NCBI GenBank assembly: GCA_965247525.1
Contig: OZ252015.1
Coordinates: forward strand, 1,975,192 to 2,039,191
Direction of reading: 5' to 3'
Source of the DNA: JAZKID01 sp965247525
GTDB taxonomy: Bacteria > Pseudomonadota > Alphaproteobacteria > Rhizobiales > UBA4765
Length of the DNA: 64,000 nt
The translations under genes were made by a program, and so were the position numbers. The notes beneath the pieces are model-generated. The model was not told the origin of the DNA and ran no database searches. It saw nothing but the letters and a program-made list of their open reading frames with translations. Shown one piece after another: positions 52,501-60,778 of the stretch; the stretch's first letter is position 1; each line of letters starts with the position of its first letter.

Positions 52501-53738
52501 AGGAGCGGGCGGTTCACAAGATCACCTACGGCACAAGGCTGAAGGTGAAAGACAAAGACAAAATTAAACGCGGCCAGCGCCTTGCCGAATGGGACCCGTA
52601 CACACGTCCTATTCTTACCGAAGTCGACGGAACGGTTGACTTTGAAGATCTGGTCGAAGGTTTGTCGGTTGTTGAAACAACCGACGAAGCGACAGGCATC
52701 ACCAAACGCGTTGTGCTCGATGTTCGCGCAACACCGCGCGCGGCCGATCTCCGCCCTGCGCTTGTTGTCAAAGACGCCAAAGGCAAAGTGAAGAAGCTGA
52801 AACGTGGCGGCGACGCGCGTTACATTCTGCCTGCCGAAGCGATTTTGTCGGTCGATGTGGGCCGCGAAGTTCAGGCTGGCGATGCGCTTGCGCGTATCTC
52901 GCTTGAATCTGCCAAGACACGCGACATCACCGGCGGTCTGCCGCGTGTTGCCGAGTTGTTCGAAGCACGCAAGCCTAAAGATGCAGCGATCATTGCCGAG
53001 ACAGAAGGCACGATCCAGTTCGGCAAGGATTATAAAAACAAGCGCCGCCTTTCGATCATCCCTGATGATGAAAGCATCGAGCCTGTCGAATATCTTGTAC
53101 CAAAAGGAAAGCACATCCACTTGCAGGATGGTGACCGGATTGAAAAAGGCGATTACATCGTCGAAGGAAATCCGGCGCCACACGACATTCTGGCCATCAA
53201 AGGCGTTGAGGCTCTTGCAGCCTTCCTCGTCAATGAAATTCAGGAGGTTTATCGCTTGCAGGGCGTTATCATCAACGACAAGCACATTGAAGTGATTGTT
53301 CGCCAGATGCTGCAAAAAATGGAAGTCAATGATGCGGGTGATTCAGCCCTCTTCCTTTCAGGTGAACAGGTTGAAAAACTTGAATTCATCGAAGAGAATG
53401 AAAGGCTGAAAGCTGAAGGCAAACGCGAAGCGACAGGTTCACCTGTTTTGCTGGGCATCACCAAAGCAAGCTTGCAGACACGCTCGTTCATTTCGGCCGC
53501 CTCCTTCCAGGAAACAACGCGCGTCCTTACCGAAGCTGCCGTCAATGGCAAGTCGGACACGCTCGATGGTCTGAAGGAAAACGTCATCGTCGGTCGCCTC
53601 ATTCCAGCAGGAACAGGCGGACTGATGAGCCAGATGATGGAAATCGCAGTCAACCGCGACAAGCTTATTCTGGAAGAGCGTTCAAAAGGCCAAGGCAATC
53701 AGAACGAGCAACCGCAGATGATTACCGCTGCCGAATAA
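49551..53738 (+). CDS. rpoC: RNA polymerase beta' subunit
   Basis: The protein of about 1395 residues has the N-terminal zinc-binding set (CLCGKYKRMKYKGVICEKCG), the catalytic triple Asp in FNADFDGDQMAVH, and the second zinc site later (CETRNGICAKCYGRDL). The start at 49551 (MNQEVMNLF) is preceded by AGGAGAG at 49537-49543; the frame extends upstream to 49479 but through the spacer repeat. Confidence 0.98.
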   Translation: MNQEVMNLFSPQAPAQVFDKIRISIASPEKILSWSYGEIKKPETINYRTFKPERDGLFCARIFGPIKDYECLCGKYKRMKYKGVICEKCGVEVTLSRVRRERMGHIELAAPVAHIWFLKSLPSRIGLLLDMTLKDLERILYFENYIVTEPGLTPLKENQLLSEEEYMKAQEEYGPDSFTGMIGAEAIREILERMDMEKIRDDLREELKVATGELKPKKLAKRLKIVEAFVTSGNRPEWMIIKHVPVIPPDLRPLVPLDGGRFATSDLNDLYRRVINRNNRLKRLMELRAPDIIIRNEKRMLQEAVDALFDNGRRGRVITGANKRPLKSLSDMLKGKQGRFRQNLLGKRVDYSGRSVIVVGPELKLHQCGLPKKMALELFKPFIYSRLEAKGLSSTVKQAKKLVEKEKPEVWDILDEVIREHPVMLNRAPTLHRLGIQAFEPVLVEGKAIQLHPLVCTAFNADFDGDQMAVHVPLSLEAQLEARVLMMSTNNILHPANGQPIIVPSQDIILGLYYLSILTDGEKGEGMMFGNIGELEQALFQKVIGLHSKVKWRFRSIDEAGKPTSKIVETSPGRVLISQLLPKSAKIDFDVVSKLMTKKEISNLIDIVYRNCGQKETVIFCDRLMQLGFSNAFKAGISFGKDDIVIPASKTKIVETTRQLVNDYEQQYLDGLITQGEKYNKVVDAWAKCSDKVASEMMIEIAKEKIDVAGQKALNSIYMMSHSSARGSPAQMRQLGGMRGLMAKPSGEIIETPIISNFKEGLTVLEYFNSTHGARKGLADTALKTANSGYLTRRLVDVAQDCIVNEPDCGTISGIQMTAIVDAGQIIASLAHRILGRTAAHDIVHPTTGKVIVKQHGLMEEKDVAEIAKAGIQEVKIRSALTCETRNGICAKCYGRDLARGTPVNLGEAVGVIAAQSIGEPGTQLTMRTFHIGGAAQVSDHSFIDSSFDGTVELRNTNIATDSDGVTVAMARNMAIVIRDTDGEERAVHKITYGTRLKVKDKDKIKRGQRLAEWDPYTRPILTEVDGTVDFEDLVEGLSVVETTDEATGITKRVVLDVRATPRAADLRPALVVKDAKGKVKKLKRGGDARYILPAEAILSVDVGREVQAGDALARISLESAKTRDITGGLPRVAELFEARKPKDAAIIAETEGTIQFGKDYKNKRRLSIIPDDESIEPVEYLVPKGKHIHLQDGDRIEKGDYIVEGNPAPHDILAIKGVEALAAFLVNEIQEVYRLQGVIINDKHIEVIVRQMLQKMEVNDAGDSALFLSGEQVEKLEFIEENERLKAEGKREATGSPVLLGITKASLQTRSFISAASFQETTRVLTEAAVNGKSDTLDGLKENVIVGRLIPAGTGGLMSQMMEIAVNRDKLILEERSKGQGNQNEQPQMITAAE

Positions 53739-53766
53739 CCTGTAAAACGGCACGTAAAAAAACCAC

Positions 53767-53808
53767 TCGCAATCTTGGTTTATCCAAGATTGCGAAAGCA
53801 GATTTTTA
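53767..53808 (+). terminator. Likely rpoBC terminator
   Basis: CGCAATCTTGG and CCAAGATTGCG form an 11-base perfect stem around TTTAT, followed after AAAGCAGA by a T5 run. The right arm resembles the module-a-like repeat seen before rplK (CAAGATTGCGAA). Confidence 0.75.
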
Positions 53809-53842
53809 AATCGACAAACGATTTGAGATGTGCGGCTTTTTT

Positions 53843-54580
53843 TTACTGACGGGTCGAAGCAAATTCGCTTTGCGCTTTGTAAATTGCTGCGTCAGTGTAA
53901 TCATCAACAAGTTTATAAACTTGCAAAACGTGTTGGCTCGTTCCGCGAGAGGGATTGCCCTTGCTATCGACAGTCACAAGCGCTGCGGATTTAAAATAAT
54001 CGGCTCTCGTAAAAATATTCATCATCACATTGTATATGGGCTGTTTTGCCATATCGACGGCGTCCGCCAATTTTTTTGCCTGTTCGGTTTCAGCAGATGA
54101 CCAGGCATATTCGGTATTAAAATCACCAGGATTACACCAAGGATACTTTAAAAAACTTTGGGCCGATTGCATTTGGCTTTTTTGCATGTCGATTTGTTTT
54201 TGCAAGCTGGCTTTTGTCGAGGTGGCCCCCGTTTTTAAAACCAGCGAAGATTGCTGTTGCACCACCACTTGCGCAAGCTGACCTTCAAGATTGTGAATTT
54301 GATTATCTGTTGCGGAAATTCGAGTTTTCGCCTCAGCAATTTTATCAGCCAAAACTTTTTCGTTATATTTTTTTGTTAATGTCCATTTGAAAAGCTCAAG
54401 CGCTTTAACTTTTGTAGCCAATTCAGGTAATAGCGGCTCAGCGGCAGCAATAGCCTGTGATTTTAAGACGTTAAAAGGAGCCGAAATGATATTCTGCTCG
54501 ACAATGGCTTTAAAAGCGCTCGTTTTGCCTTCAGGCAATAATAAAGGCGCCGAATGCGTTGTCCGAAAAAAAGGTTTCAA
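53843..54580 (-). CDS. Unrecognised 245-residue protein, AT-rich
   Basis: I do not recognise it. The protein is mainly helical and polar. Residues 25-60 are mildly hydrophobic (FNVLKSQAIAAAEPLLPELA) but not a clear membrane helix; residues 80-150 have Gln/Lys/Ala-rich coiled-coil character (NQIHNLEGQLAQVVVQQQSS); residues 165-240 are a mixed alpha part. It lies on the minus strand between rpoC and rpsL, a junction that is usually close in bacteria, and it is AT-rich relative to its neighbours, so it may be acquired. Confidence 0.6.
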   Translation of the reverse strand: MKPFFRTTHSAPLLLPEGKTSAFKAIVEQNIISAPFNVLKSQAIAAAEPLLPELATKVKALELFKWTLTKKYNEKVLADKIAEAKTRISATDNQIHNLEGQLAQVVVQQQSSLVLKTGATSTKASLQKQIDMQKSQMQSAQSFLKYPWCNPGDFNTEYAWSSAETEQAKKLADAVDMAKQPIYNVMMNIFTRADYFKSAALVTVDSKGNPSRGTSQHVLQVYKLVDDYTDAAIYKAQSEFASTRQ

Positions 54581-54675
54581 AGCTGTATCTTCAACATAAA
54601 AGGCAAGTATGACTTCGAAAAAAGGCTATGACAAGCACTTACACGCAGCCAGTTTTTACATTAATTGAAGGGAAA

Positions 54676-55101
54676 ATGAAGTTGCAAATAGATAAGAAAT
54701 GTCTTCAAGCCGCTGTAATTTTCTTTTCGCTTGTGCCGTTGCTCGCTGGAGTTTTTGGCGCGCTCTCAGGTCTGCGCTTTTCGGGCGGCTTGGCCACTCT
54801 CGATGCCGATAGCCATTTTCGTTATATGTCAGGCTTGTTGCTTGGGATTGGATTGGCCTATTGCAGCTGTGTTCCGAACATCGAGACAAAGACCCAGCGC
54901 TTCCAGCTTCTCACATTTATTGTGTTTATAGGTGGGCTTGCCCGCCTGCTGGGTGCTCTTATGGCCGGGTGGCCAGGCAAGCCGATGATGTTTGGTTTGG
55001 TCATGGAGCTGGCAGTGACGCCAGCGTTGTGTCTCTGGCAGGGAAATATAGCAAAGCGATTCTCAAGCTTCTCTGCTTGCAAGCCTGAATTTCCCGAATA
55101 A
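54676..55101 (+). CDS. DUF4345-like membrane protein
   Basis: The protein of about 141 residues has four hydrophobic segments and the DUF4345-like pattern DADSHFRYMSGLLLGIGLAY, VPNIETKTQ, FIGGLARLLGALMAGWPGK and LVMELAVTPALCLWQ. Function is unknown. The ATG at 54676 follows GAAGGG closely; an alternative ATG at 54628 adds 16 residues. It is also located between rpoC and rpsL, next to the AT-rich gene. Confidence 0.78.
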   Translation: MKLQIDKKCLQAAVIFFSLVPLLAGVFGALSGLRFSGGLATLDADSHFRYMSGLLLGIGLAYCSCVPNIETKTQRFQLLTFIVFIGGLARLLGALMAGWPGKPMMFGLVMELAVTPALCLWQGNIAKRFSSFSACKPEFPE

Positions 55102-55406
55102 AACCAAATTAATTGAAAAAACAAGCTGAAATGCTTGATTTTTAGCCACAAATTCTTGGCTGCAGCTGTTGACCCGCTATTGTGTTTGAGTTACTAAACC
55201 TCATCCACAGTTGGCTGTAGGGGTAAGACGTCGCGGCGCCAGGCCATGACACTGCACTTCTAAACGCAATTGATCTGAATTGAACTTCGAAGAGGGCATG
55301 ACCGGTGACGGTCCTCTGCAATTTCGCCGCCCGGCAGCCGTAAGGCTGTTTTGGGCAGTTCCGCATTGCGGCGAAACCTCTTCACTAACGAGGACAAAAA
55401 GGGCGC
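55102..55406 (+). promoter_or_regulatory. str operon upstream region with a candidate promoter
   Basis: The gap before rpsL holds a candidate promoter: TTGACC at 55169-55174 and TACTAA at 55192-55197 with a 17-base spacer (the -10 is poor). Downstream the leader has GCAGCCGTAAGGCTG and CCGCATTGCGG inverted repeats. No gene seen. Confidence 0.4.
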
Positions 55407-55778
55407 ATGCCAACAATTTCGCAATTGATCCGCAAGCCGCGTACGCCGCTTAAAGTGCGTAACAAAACGCCAGCTCTGCAGCGCTGCCCGCAAAAGCGCG
55501 GCGTTTGCACACGTGTTTATACAACCACACCGAAAAAGCCGAATTCTGCACTTCGCAAAGTAGCCAAAGTGCGTCTGACAAATGGTTTTGAAGTCATCGG
55601 CTATATTCCAGGCGAGGGGCACAACCTTCAGGAACACTCCGTGGTCATGATCCGCGGCGGCCGTGTGAAGGATTTGCCAGGTGTCCGCTATCACATTCTG
55701 CGCGGCGTTCTCGATACACAAGGCGTCAAAGACCGCAAACAACGCCGTTCAAAATACGGCGCCAAGCGTCCGAAGTAA
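55407..55778 (+). CDS. rpsL: 30S ribosomal protein S12
   Basis: The 123-residue protein has the conserved TTTPKKPNSALRKVAKVRL (wild-type Lys at the streptomycin position) and GGRVKDLPGVRYHILRG motifs. It begins the str operon; start ATG follows AACGAGGACAAAA. Confidence 0.97.
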   Translation: MPTISQLIRKPRTPLKVRNKTPALQRCPQKRGVCTRVYTTTPKKPNSALRKVAKVRLTNGFEVIGYIPGEGHNLQEHSVVMIRGGRVKDLPGVRYHILRGVLDTQGVKDRKQRRSKYGAKRPK

Positions 55779-55790
55779 GGAAAAGAATTC

Positions 55791-56261
55791 ATGTCACGTC
55801 GTCACGCTGCAGAAAAACGCGAAGTTCTTCCTGATCCTAAATTCGGCGATCTTGTTCTGTCGAAATTCATGAATGCCATTATGTATGATGGCAAAAAATC
55901 AACCGCTGAAAGCATTGTTTACGGTGCTTTTGACCTGATCGAACAGAAGATCAAAGGCAAAGCGATCGAAATTTTCCATCAAGCGATGGAAAACATCAAG
56001 CCATCCGTCGAAGTGCGTTCGCGCCGCGTGGGTGGTGCGACCTATCAGGTTCCTGTTGAGGTTCGTCCAGAGCGTCGTCAGGCCTTGGCCATTCGCTGGA
56101 TCATTGGCGCTGCACGCTCGCGCGGTGAAAAGACAATGGCAGAACGTTTGGCCGCCGAAATTCTCGACGCCTCAAACAGCCGCGGCGTTGCTGCAAAGAA
56201 AAAAGAAGACGGCCAGAAAATGGCTGAAGCCAACCGCGCATTCGCGCATTACCGCTGGTAA
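55791..56261 (+). CDS. rpsG: 30S ribosomal protein S7
   Basis: The 156-residue protein has the classic MSRRHAAEKREVLPDPKFGD start, KFMNAIMYDGKKS and a central RRVGGATYQVPVEVRPERRQ. Binds 16S rRNA and nucleates the head. It is 12 bases downstream of rpsL. Confidence 0.97.
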   Translation: MSRRHAAEKREVLPDPKFGDLVLSKFMNAIMYDGKKSTAESIVYGAFDLIEQKIKGKAIEIFHQAMENIKPSVEVRSRRVGGATYQVPVEVRPERRQALAIRWIIGAARSRGEKTMAERLAAEILDASNSRGVAAKKKEDGQKMAEANRAFAHYRW

Positions 56262-56273
56262 AGAGAAGACATT

Positions 56274-58349
56274 ATGGCTCGGGAATACGATCTTAAAGAT
56301 TATCGCAATTTCGGCATCATGGCGCACATCGATGCAGGCAAGACGACAACCACAGAACGTATTCTGTATTACACCGGCAAATCGCACAAAATTGGCGAAG
56401 TGCATGACGGTGCTGCAACCATGGACTGGATGGAGCAGGAGCAGGAGCGTGGCATCACGATTACCTCTGCTGCGACAACGGCCTTCTGGAAAGGCAAGCG
56501 CCTGAACATTATCGACACACCAGGCCATGTCGATTTCACGATTGAAGTTGAGCGCTCATTGCGCGTCCTTGACGGCGCCGTTTGCGTTCTCGACAGCAAC
56601 CAGGGCGTCGAGCCGCAGACAGAAACAGTCTGGCGTCAGGGCGACAAATACAAAGTGCCGCGTATCGTGTTCTGCAACAAGATGGACAAGACCGGCGCAG
56701 ACTTTTTCATGTGCCTCAAAGACATCAAAGACCGTCTTGGCGCAAAAGCGATTCCAATTCAGTTGCCAATCGGTGCGGAAAACAATTTCAAAGGCCTGAT
56801 TGATCTTGTGCGCATGGTTGCGATCACATGGGAAGATGAGGGTTTAGGCGCAAAATTCAATGACGGCCCTATTCCGGATGATCTTTTGCAGCAGGCCAAA
56901 GACTACCGTGCGCAGCTTGTTGAAGTTGCGGTTGAGCTTGACGACGAAGTGCTCGCCGCCTTCCTTGATGGCAATGAGCCTGATGAAGACACACTGAAGC
57001 GCCTGATCCGCAAAGCGGTTCTTGACGGTGCGTTCTATCCAATTCTTTGCGGCACAGCTTTCAAAAACAAAGGCGTGCAGCCGCTTCTCGATGCGGTGAT
57101 TGATTACCTGCCATCGCCTCTTGATCGTAAAGGCATCAAAGGCATCAACCCTGACACGGAAGAAGAAATTTTGCGTCAGGCGTCGGACGATGAGCCAACA
57201 TCTTTGCTCGCGTTCAAAATCATGGACGATCCGTTCGTTGGTACAATCACCTTCTGCCGTATCTATTCCGGCAAGCTCAGCAGCGGCACAACTATGCTTA
57301 ATTCAACGCGTGATAAAAAAGAGCGTGTTGGCCGTATGTTGCTGATGCACTCCAACAACCGCGAAGATATCAAGGAAGCTTACGCCGGCGACATCGTTGC
57401 GCTTGCAGGTTTGAAAGACACACGCACAGGCGATACGCTTTGCGATCCGGCCAAACCGGTCATCCTTGAAAAGATGGAATTTCCAGAGCCTGTCATCGAA
57501 ATTGCGATTGAGCCAAAATCAAAAGCGGATCAGGAAAAACTGGGCGTTGCGCTGCAAAAGCTTGCGGCCGAAGATCCAAGCTTCCGCGTTTCGACAGATC
57601 AGGAATCAGGTCAGACCATTTTGAAAGGAATGGGCGAGCTTCATCTCGATATTAAAGTCGACATTCTTCGCCGGACTTACAAAGTCGATGCCAATATCGG
57701 CGCGCCGCAGGTGGCGTATCGCGAAATGGTCACGAAGAAATCAGAAGTTGATTACACCCACAAAAAGCAGTCGGGTGGTTCAGGGCAGTTTGCACGCGTC
57801 ATCATCATCGTTGAGCCCAATGAGGTTGGCAAAGGCTTTGAATTTGAATCGAAGATTGTTGGCGGTACAATTCCAAAAGAATTCATCCCCGGCGTTGAAA
57901 AAGGTCTGACATCCGTTCTGGGTTCAGGCGTAATCGCAGGCTTCCCTGTCGTTGACACGAAAGTGACGCTGATCGATGGCGCTTACCATGATGTGGATTC
58001 GTCCGCGATTGCGTTCGAAATTGCAGGCCGTCAGGCGTTCCGCGAGGCTCTGCAAAAGGGCGCTTCAAAGCTTCTTGAGCCTATCATGAAGGTTGAAGTC
58101 GTATCGCCAGAAGATTATGTCGGTTCAGTGATCGGCGATTTGAACTCACGTCGCGGTCAAATTCTGGGACAGGACATGCGTGGTAACGCGACCGTCGTTA
58201 ACGCGATGGTGCCACTGGCCAACATGTTCGGTTACGTCAACAATCTGCGTTCCTTCTCTCAGGGGCGCGCCACCTTCACTATGCAGTTCGATCACTATGA
58301 GCAGGTTCCGCAACATGTTGCGGAAGAAGTTCAGAAGAAATACGCGTAA
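56274..58349 (+). CDS. fusA: Elongation factor G
   Basis: The 691-residue GTPase catalyses translocation. G1 AHIDAGKTTTTERIL, G3 DTPGHVDFTIEVERS, G4 NKMD; domains II-V follow (PVIEIAIEPKSKADQEKL, GMGELHLDIKVD). Full length. It lies 12 bases after rpsG. Confidence 0.98.
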   Translation: MAREYDLKDYRNFGIMAHIDAGKTTTTERILYYTGKSHKIGEVHDGAATMDWMEQEQERGITITSAATTAFWKGKRLNIIDTPGHVDFTIEVERSLRVLDGAVCVLDSNQGVEPQTETVWRQGDKYKVPRIVFCNKMDKTGADFFMCLKDIKDRLGAKAIPIQLPIGAENNFKGLIDLVRMVAITWEDEGLGAKFNDGPIPDDLLQQAKDYRAQLVEVAVELDDEVLAAFLDGNEPDEDTLKRLIRKAVLDGAFYPILCGTAFKNKGVQPLLDAVIDYLPSPLDRKGIKGINPDTEEEILRQASDDEPTSLLAFKIMDDPFVGTITFCRIYSGKLSSGTTMLNSTRDKKERVGRMLLMHSNNREDIKEAYAGDIVALAGLKDTRTGDTLCDPAKPVILEKMEFPEPVIEIAIEPKSKADQEKLGVALQKLAAEDPSFRVSTDQESGQTILKGMGELHLDIKVDILRRTYKVDANIGAPQVAYREMVTKKSEVDYTHKKQSGGSGQFARVIIIVEPNEVGKGFEFESKIVGGTIPKEFIPGVEKGLTSVLGSGVIAGFPVVDTKVTLIDGAYHDVDSSAIAFEIAGRQAFREALQKGASKLLEPIMKVEVVSPEDYVGSVIGDLNSRRGQILGQDMRGNATVVNAMVPLANMFGYVNNLRSFSQGRATFTMQFDHYEQVPQHVAEEVQKKYA

Positions 58350-58384
58350 AAGTCATCAACAAAAGTTTTAAGCAGGAGCCTTAG

Positions 58385-59575
58385 ATGTCTAAAGAAAAAT
58401 TCCAACGCAATAAGCCGCATTGCAACATCGGCACCATTGGTCACGTTGACCATGGGAAAACATCGCTGACAGCTGCGATTACAAAAGTTCTGGCTGAAAC
58501 AGGCGGCGCGACATACACCGCTTACGACCAGATTGACAAAGCGCCTGAAGAAAAGGCACGCGGCATCACAATTTCAACAGCACACGTTGAATACGAAACC
58601 TCAAAACGCCATTACGCACATGTCGATTGCCCAGGCCACGCTGACTATGTGAAAAACATGATCACGGGTGCTGCGCAGATGGACGGCGCAATCCTCGTCG
58701 TGAACGCTGCTGACGGCCCAATGCCACAGACACGTGAGCATATTCTTCTTGCACGCCAGGTTGGTGTTCCAGCGATCGTTGTTTTCTTGAACAAAGTTGA
58801 CATGGTTGATGATCCAGAACTCCTCGACCTCGTTGAACTTGAAGTTCGCGAACTTCTTTCAAAATATGACTTTCCGGGCGATGACATTCCTATCGTCAAG
58901 GGCTCTGCTTTGATGGCGCTTGAAGGCACAGACAAAGAAAAAGGCCATGATGCGATCTTGAAGCTGATGGATGCTGTCGATGCTTACATTCCACAGCCAG
59001 AGCGCCCAATCGATTTGCCATTCCTGATGCCAGTTGAAGACGTGTTCTCCATTTCAGGTCGTGGTACAGTTGCGACAGGCCGTGTTGAACGCGGTATTGT
59101 CAAGGTTGGCGAAGAGGTCGAAATCGTCGGCATTCGTGACACAACAAAAACGACTGTCACTGGCGTTGAGATGTTCCGCAAACTTCTCGATCAGGGTCAG
59201 GCTGGCGACAACATTGGCGCACTTCTTCGCGGTGTTGACCGTACAGGCATTGAGCGTGGTCAGGTTCTTTGCAAACCAGGTTCAATCAAGCCACACAAAA
59301 AGTTTAAAGCCGAAGCTTATATTCTGACAAAAGAAGAAGGCGGACGTCACACACCATTCTTCACCAACTATCGCCCTCAGTTTTACTTCCGTACAACGGA
59401 CGTGACTGGCGTCGTCAGCCTTCCAGCTGGCACGGAAATGGTAATGCCTGGCGACAACATTTCGTTCGAAGTTGAACTGATCACACCAATCGCCATGGAA
59501 GAAAAACTGCGCTTCGCTATTCGCGAAGGCGGCAGAACAGTTGGCGCTGGCGTGGTTGCAAGCATCATCGAGTAA
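58385..59575 (+). CDS. tuf: Elongation factor Tu
   Basis: The 396-residue GTPase delivers aminoacyl-tRNA. G1 GHVDHGKTSL, switch 2 DCPGHADYVKNM, G4 NKVD; C-terminal barrel domains with GGRHTPFFTNYRPQFYFRTTDVTG. Ribosome-binding site GCAGGAGCC precedes the ATG. A second tuf copy may exist elsewhere. Confidence 0.98.
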   Translation: MSKEKFQRNKPHCNIGTIGHVDHGKTSLTAAITKVLAETGGATYTAYDQIDKAPEEKARGITISTAHVEYETSKRHYAHVDCPGHADYVKNMITGAAQMDGAILVVNAADGPMPQTREHILLARQVGVPAIVVFLNKVDMVDDPELLDLVELEVRELLSKYDFPGDDIPIVKGSALMALEGTDKEKGHDAILKLMDAVDAYIPQPERPIDLPFLMPVEDVFSISGRGTVATGRVERGIVKVGEEVEIVGIRDTTKTTVTGVEMFRKLLDQGQAGDNIGALLRGVDRTGIERGQVLCKPGSIKPHKKFKAEAYILTKEEGGRHTPFFTNYRPQFYFRTTDVTGVVSLPAGTEMVMPGDNISFEVELITPIAMEEKLRFAIREGGRTVGAGVVASIIE

Positions 59576-59587
59576 CAGAGACCAGAC

Positions 59588-59618
59588 TTGCCGGAGTGGG
59601 GTTCACTCACTCCGGACG
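59588..59618 (+). terminator. Hairpin between tuf and rpsJ
   Basis: CCGGAGTG and CACTCCGG pair around a short loop in the spacer. There is no T run, so it may be a processing or attenuation signal instead of a full terminator. Confidence 0.45.
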
Positions 59619-59652
59619 TCATACCCGTTTAAGATCTCAAAGGTTTATCACT

Positions 59653-59976
59653 ATGCACGATCAAAATATTCGCATCCGTCTCAAAGCTTTCGATCATCGT
59701 ATTCTCGATGCATCGACACGTGAGATCGTGCACACGGCAAAACGGACAGGCGCGCGCGTTCGCGGTCCAATTCCATTGCCGACACGCAATGAGAAATTTA
59801 CGGTTTTGCGTTCACCGCATATCGATAAGAAATCACGCGAACAGTTCGAGATCCGCACACATATGCGCGTTCTTGATATTGTTGATCCAACACCGCAAAC
59901 AGTTGATGCGCTTATGAAGCTCGACCTCGCAGCAGGTGTTGACGTTGAAATCAAATTGTCAGCTCACGCTGCATAA
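59653..59976 (+). CDS. rpsJ: 30S ribosomal protein S10 (NusE)
   Basis: The 107-residue protein starts MHDQNIRIRLKAFDH and contains ILDASTREIV, GARVRGPIPLPTR and SREQFEIRTH. It begins the S10 operon and also acts in antitermination as NusE. The frame is open further upstream, but the family N terminus fixes 59653. Confidence 0.97.
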   Translation: MHDQNIRIRLKAFDHRILDASTREIVHTAKRTGARVRGPIPLPTRNEKFTVLRSPHIDKKSREQFEIRTHMRVLDIVDPTPQTVDALMKLDLAAGVDVEIKLSAHAA

Positions 59977-59989
59977 GAGGATTAGTTAA

Positions 59990-60778
59990 ATGTCGCTTAG
60001 AGAAAGATCAGGGGTTATTGCCAAAAAACTTGGCATGACACGCGTCTTCACAGAAACGGGTGAACACGTTCCCGTCACCGTTCTTGCGCTCGAAGACTGC
60101 CAGGTCGTCGCACATCGCACGACTGAAAAAAATGGCTATGTCGCCATGCAGCTTGGCGCGGGCGCACGCAAAATCAAGAATGTTACCAAAGCGCAGCGCG
60201 GCCATTACGCTGTTGCGAATGTTGAGCCCAAATCAAAAGCGGCTGAATTTCGCGTTGCTGAAAATGGTTTGATTCCGATTGGCGCATTCATTACGGCTGA
60301 CCACTATCTTCCCGGCCAGTTTATTGACGTCACGGGCACCACAATCGGTAAAGGTTTTGCCGGTTCAATGAAGCGCTGGAACTTCCGCGGTCACCGCGCC
60401 AGCCACGGTAACTCAGTCACGCACCGTGCGCACGGCTCAACTGGCCAGCGTCAGGATCCGGGCAAGGTTTTCAAAGGCAAGAAAATGGCTGGCCATCTCG
60501 GTCAGGAACGCGTCACAACACAAAATTTGAAGGTTGTACGCACTGACATCGAACGCGGTCTCATCCTCGTTGAGGGTGCGGTACCGGGCAGCAAAGGCAG
60601 TTGGGTTTATGTAAATGACGCCGTTAAAAAAGCGCTTCCAAAAGATGCGCCGCGTCCTGGCAAATTCCGTACCGCCGACAATTCAAATTCGGACACGGCA
60701 AAGCATGATGCCAAGCCGATAGATCAAGCAGCGTCAACAGATACCACTGCTGAAACGACGACGGAGACTGCATCATGA
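59990..60778 (+). CDS. rplC: 50S ribosomal protein L3, extended C terminus
   Basis: The 262-residue protein includes the L3 core (GVIAKKLGMTRVF, GFAGSMKRWNFRGHRASHGNSVTHRAHGSTGQRQDPGKVF stretch in several pieces) and the GLILVEGAVPGSKGSWVYVNDA end. After residue about 220 it has a low-complexity Asp/Thr/Ala-rich tail (SNSDTAKHDAKPIDQAA...), longer than the usual 205-215-residue protein. Overlaps rplD by four bases (ATGA). Confidence 0.95.
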   Translation: MSLRERSGVIAKKLGMTRVFTETGEHVPVTVLALEDCQVVAHRTTEKNGYVAMQLGAGARKIKNVTKAQRGHYAVANVEPKSKAAEFRVAENGLIPIGAFITADHYLPGQFIDVTGTTIGKGFAGSMKRWNFRGHRASHGNSVTHRAHGSTGQRQDPGKVFKGKKMAGHLGQERVTTQNLKVVRTDIERGLILVEGAVPGSKGSWVYVNDAVKKALPKDAPRPGKFRTADNSNSDTAKHDAKPIDQAASTDTTAETTTETAS

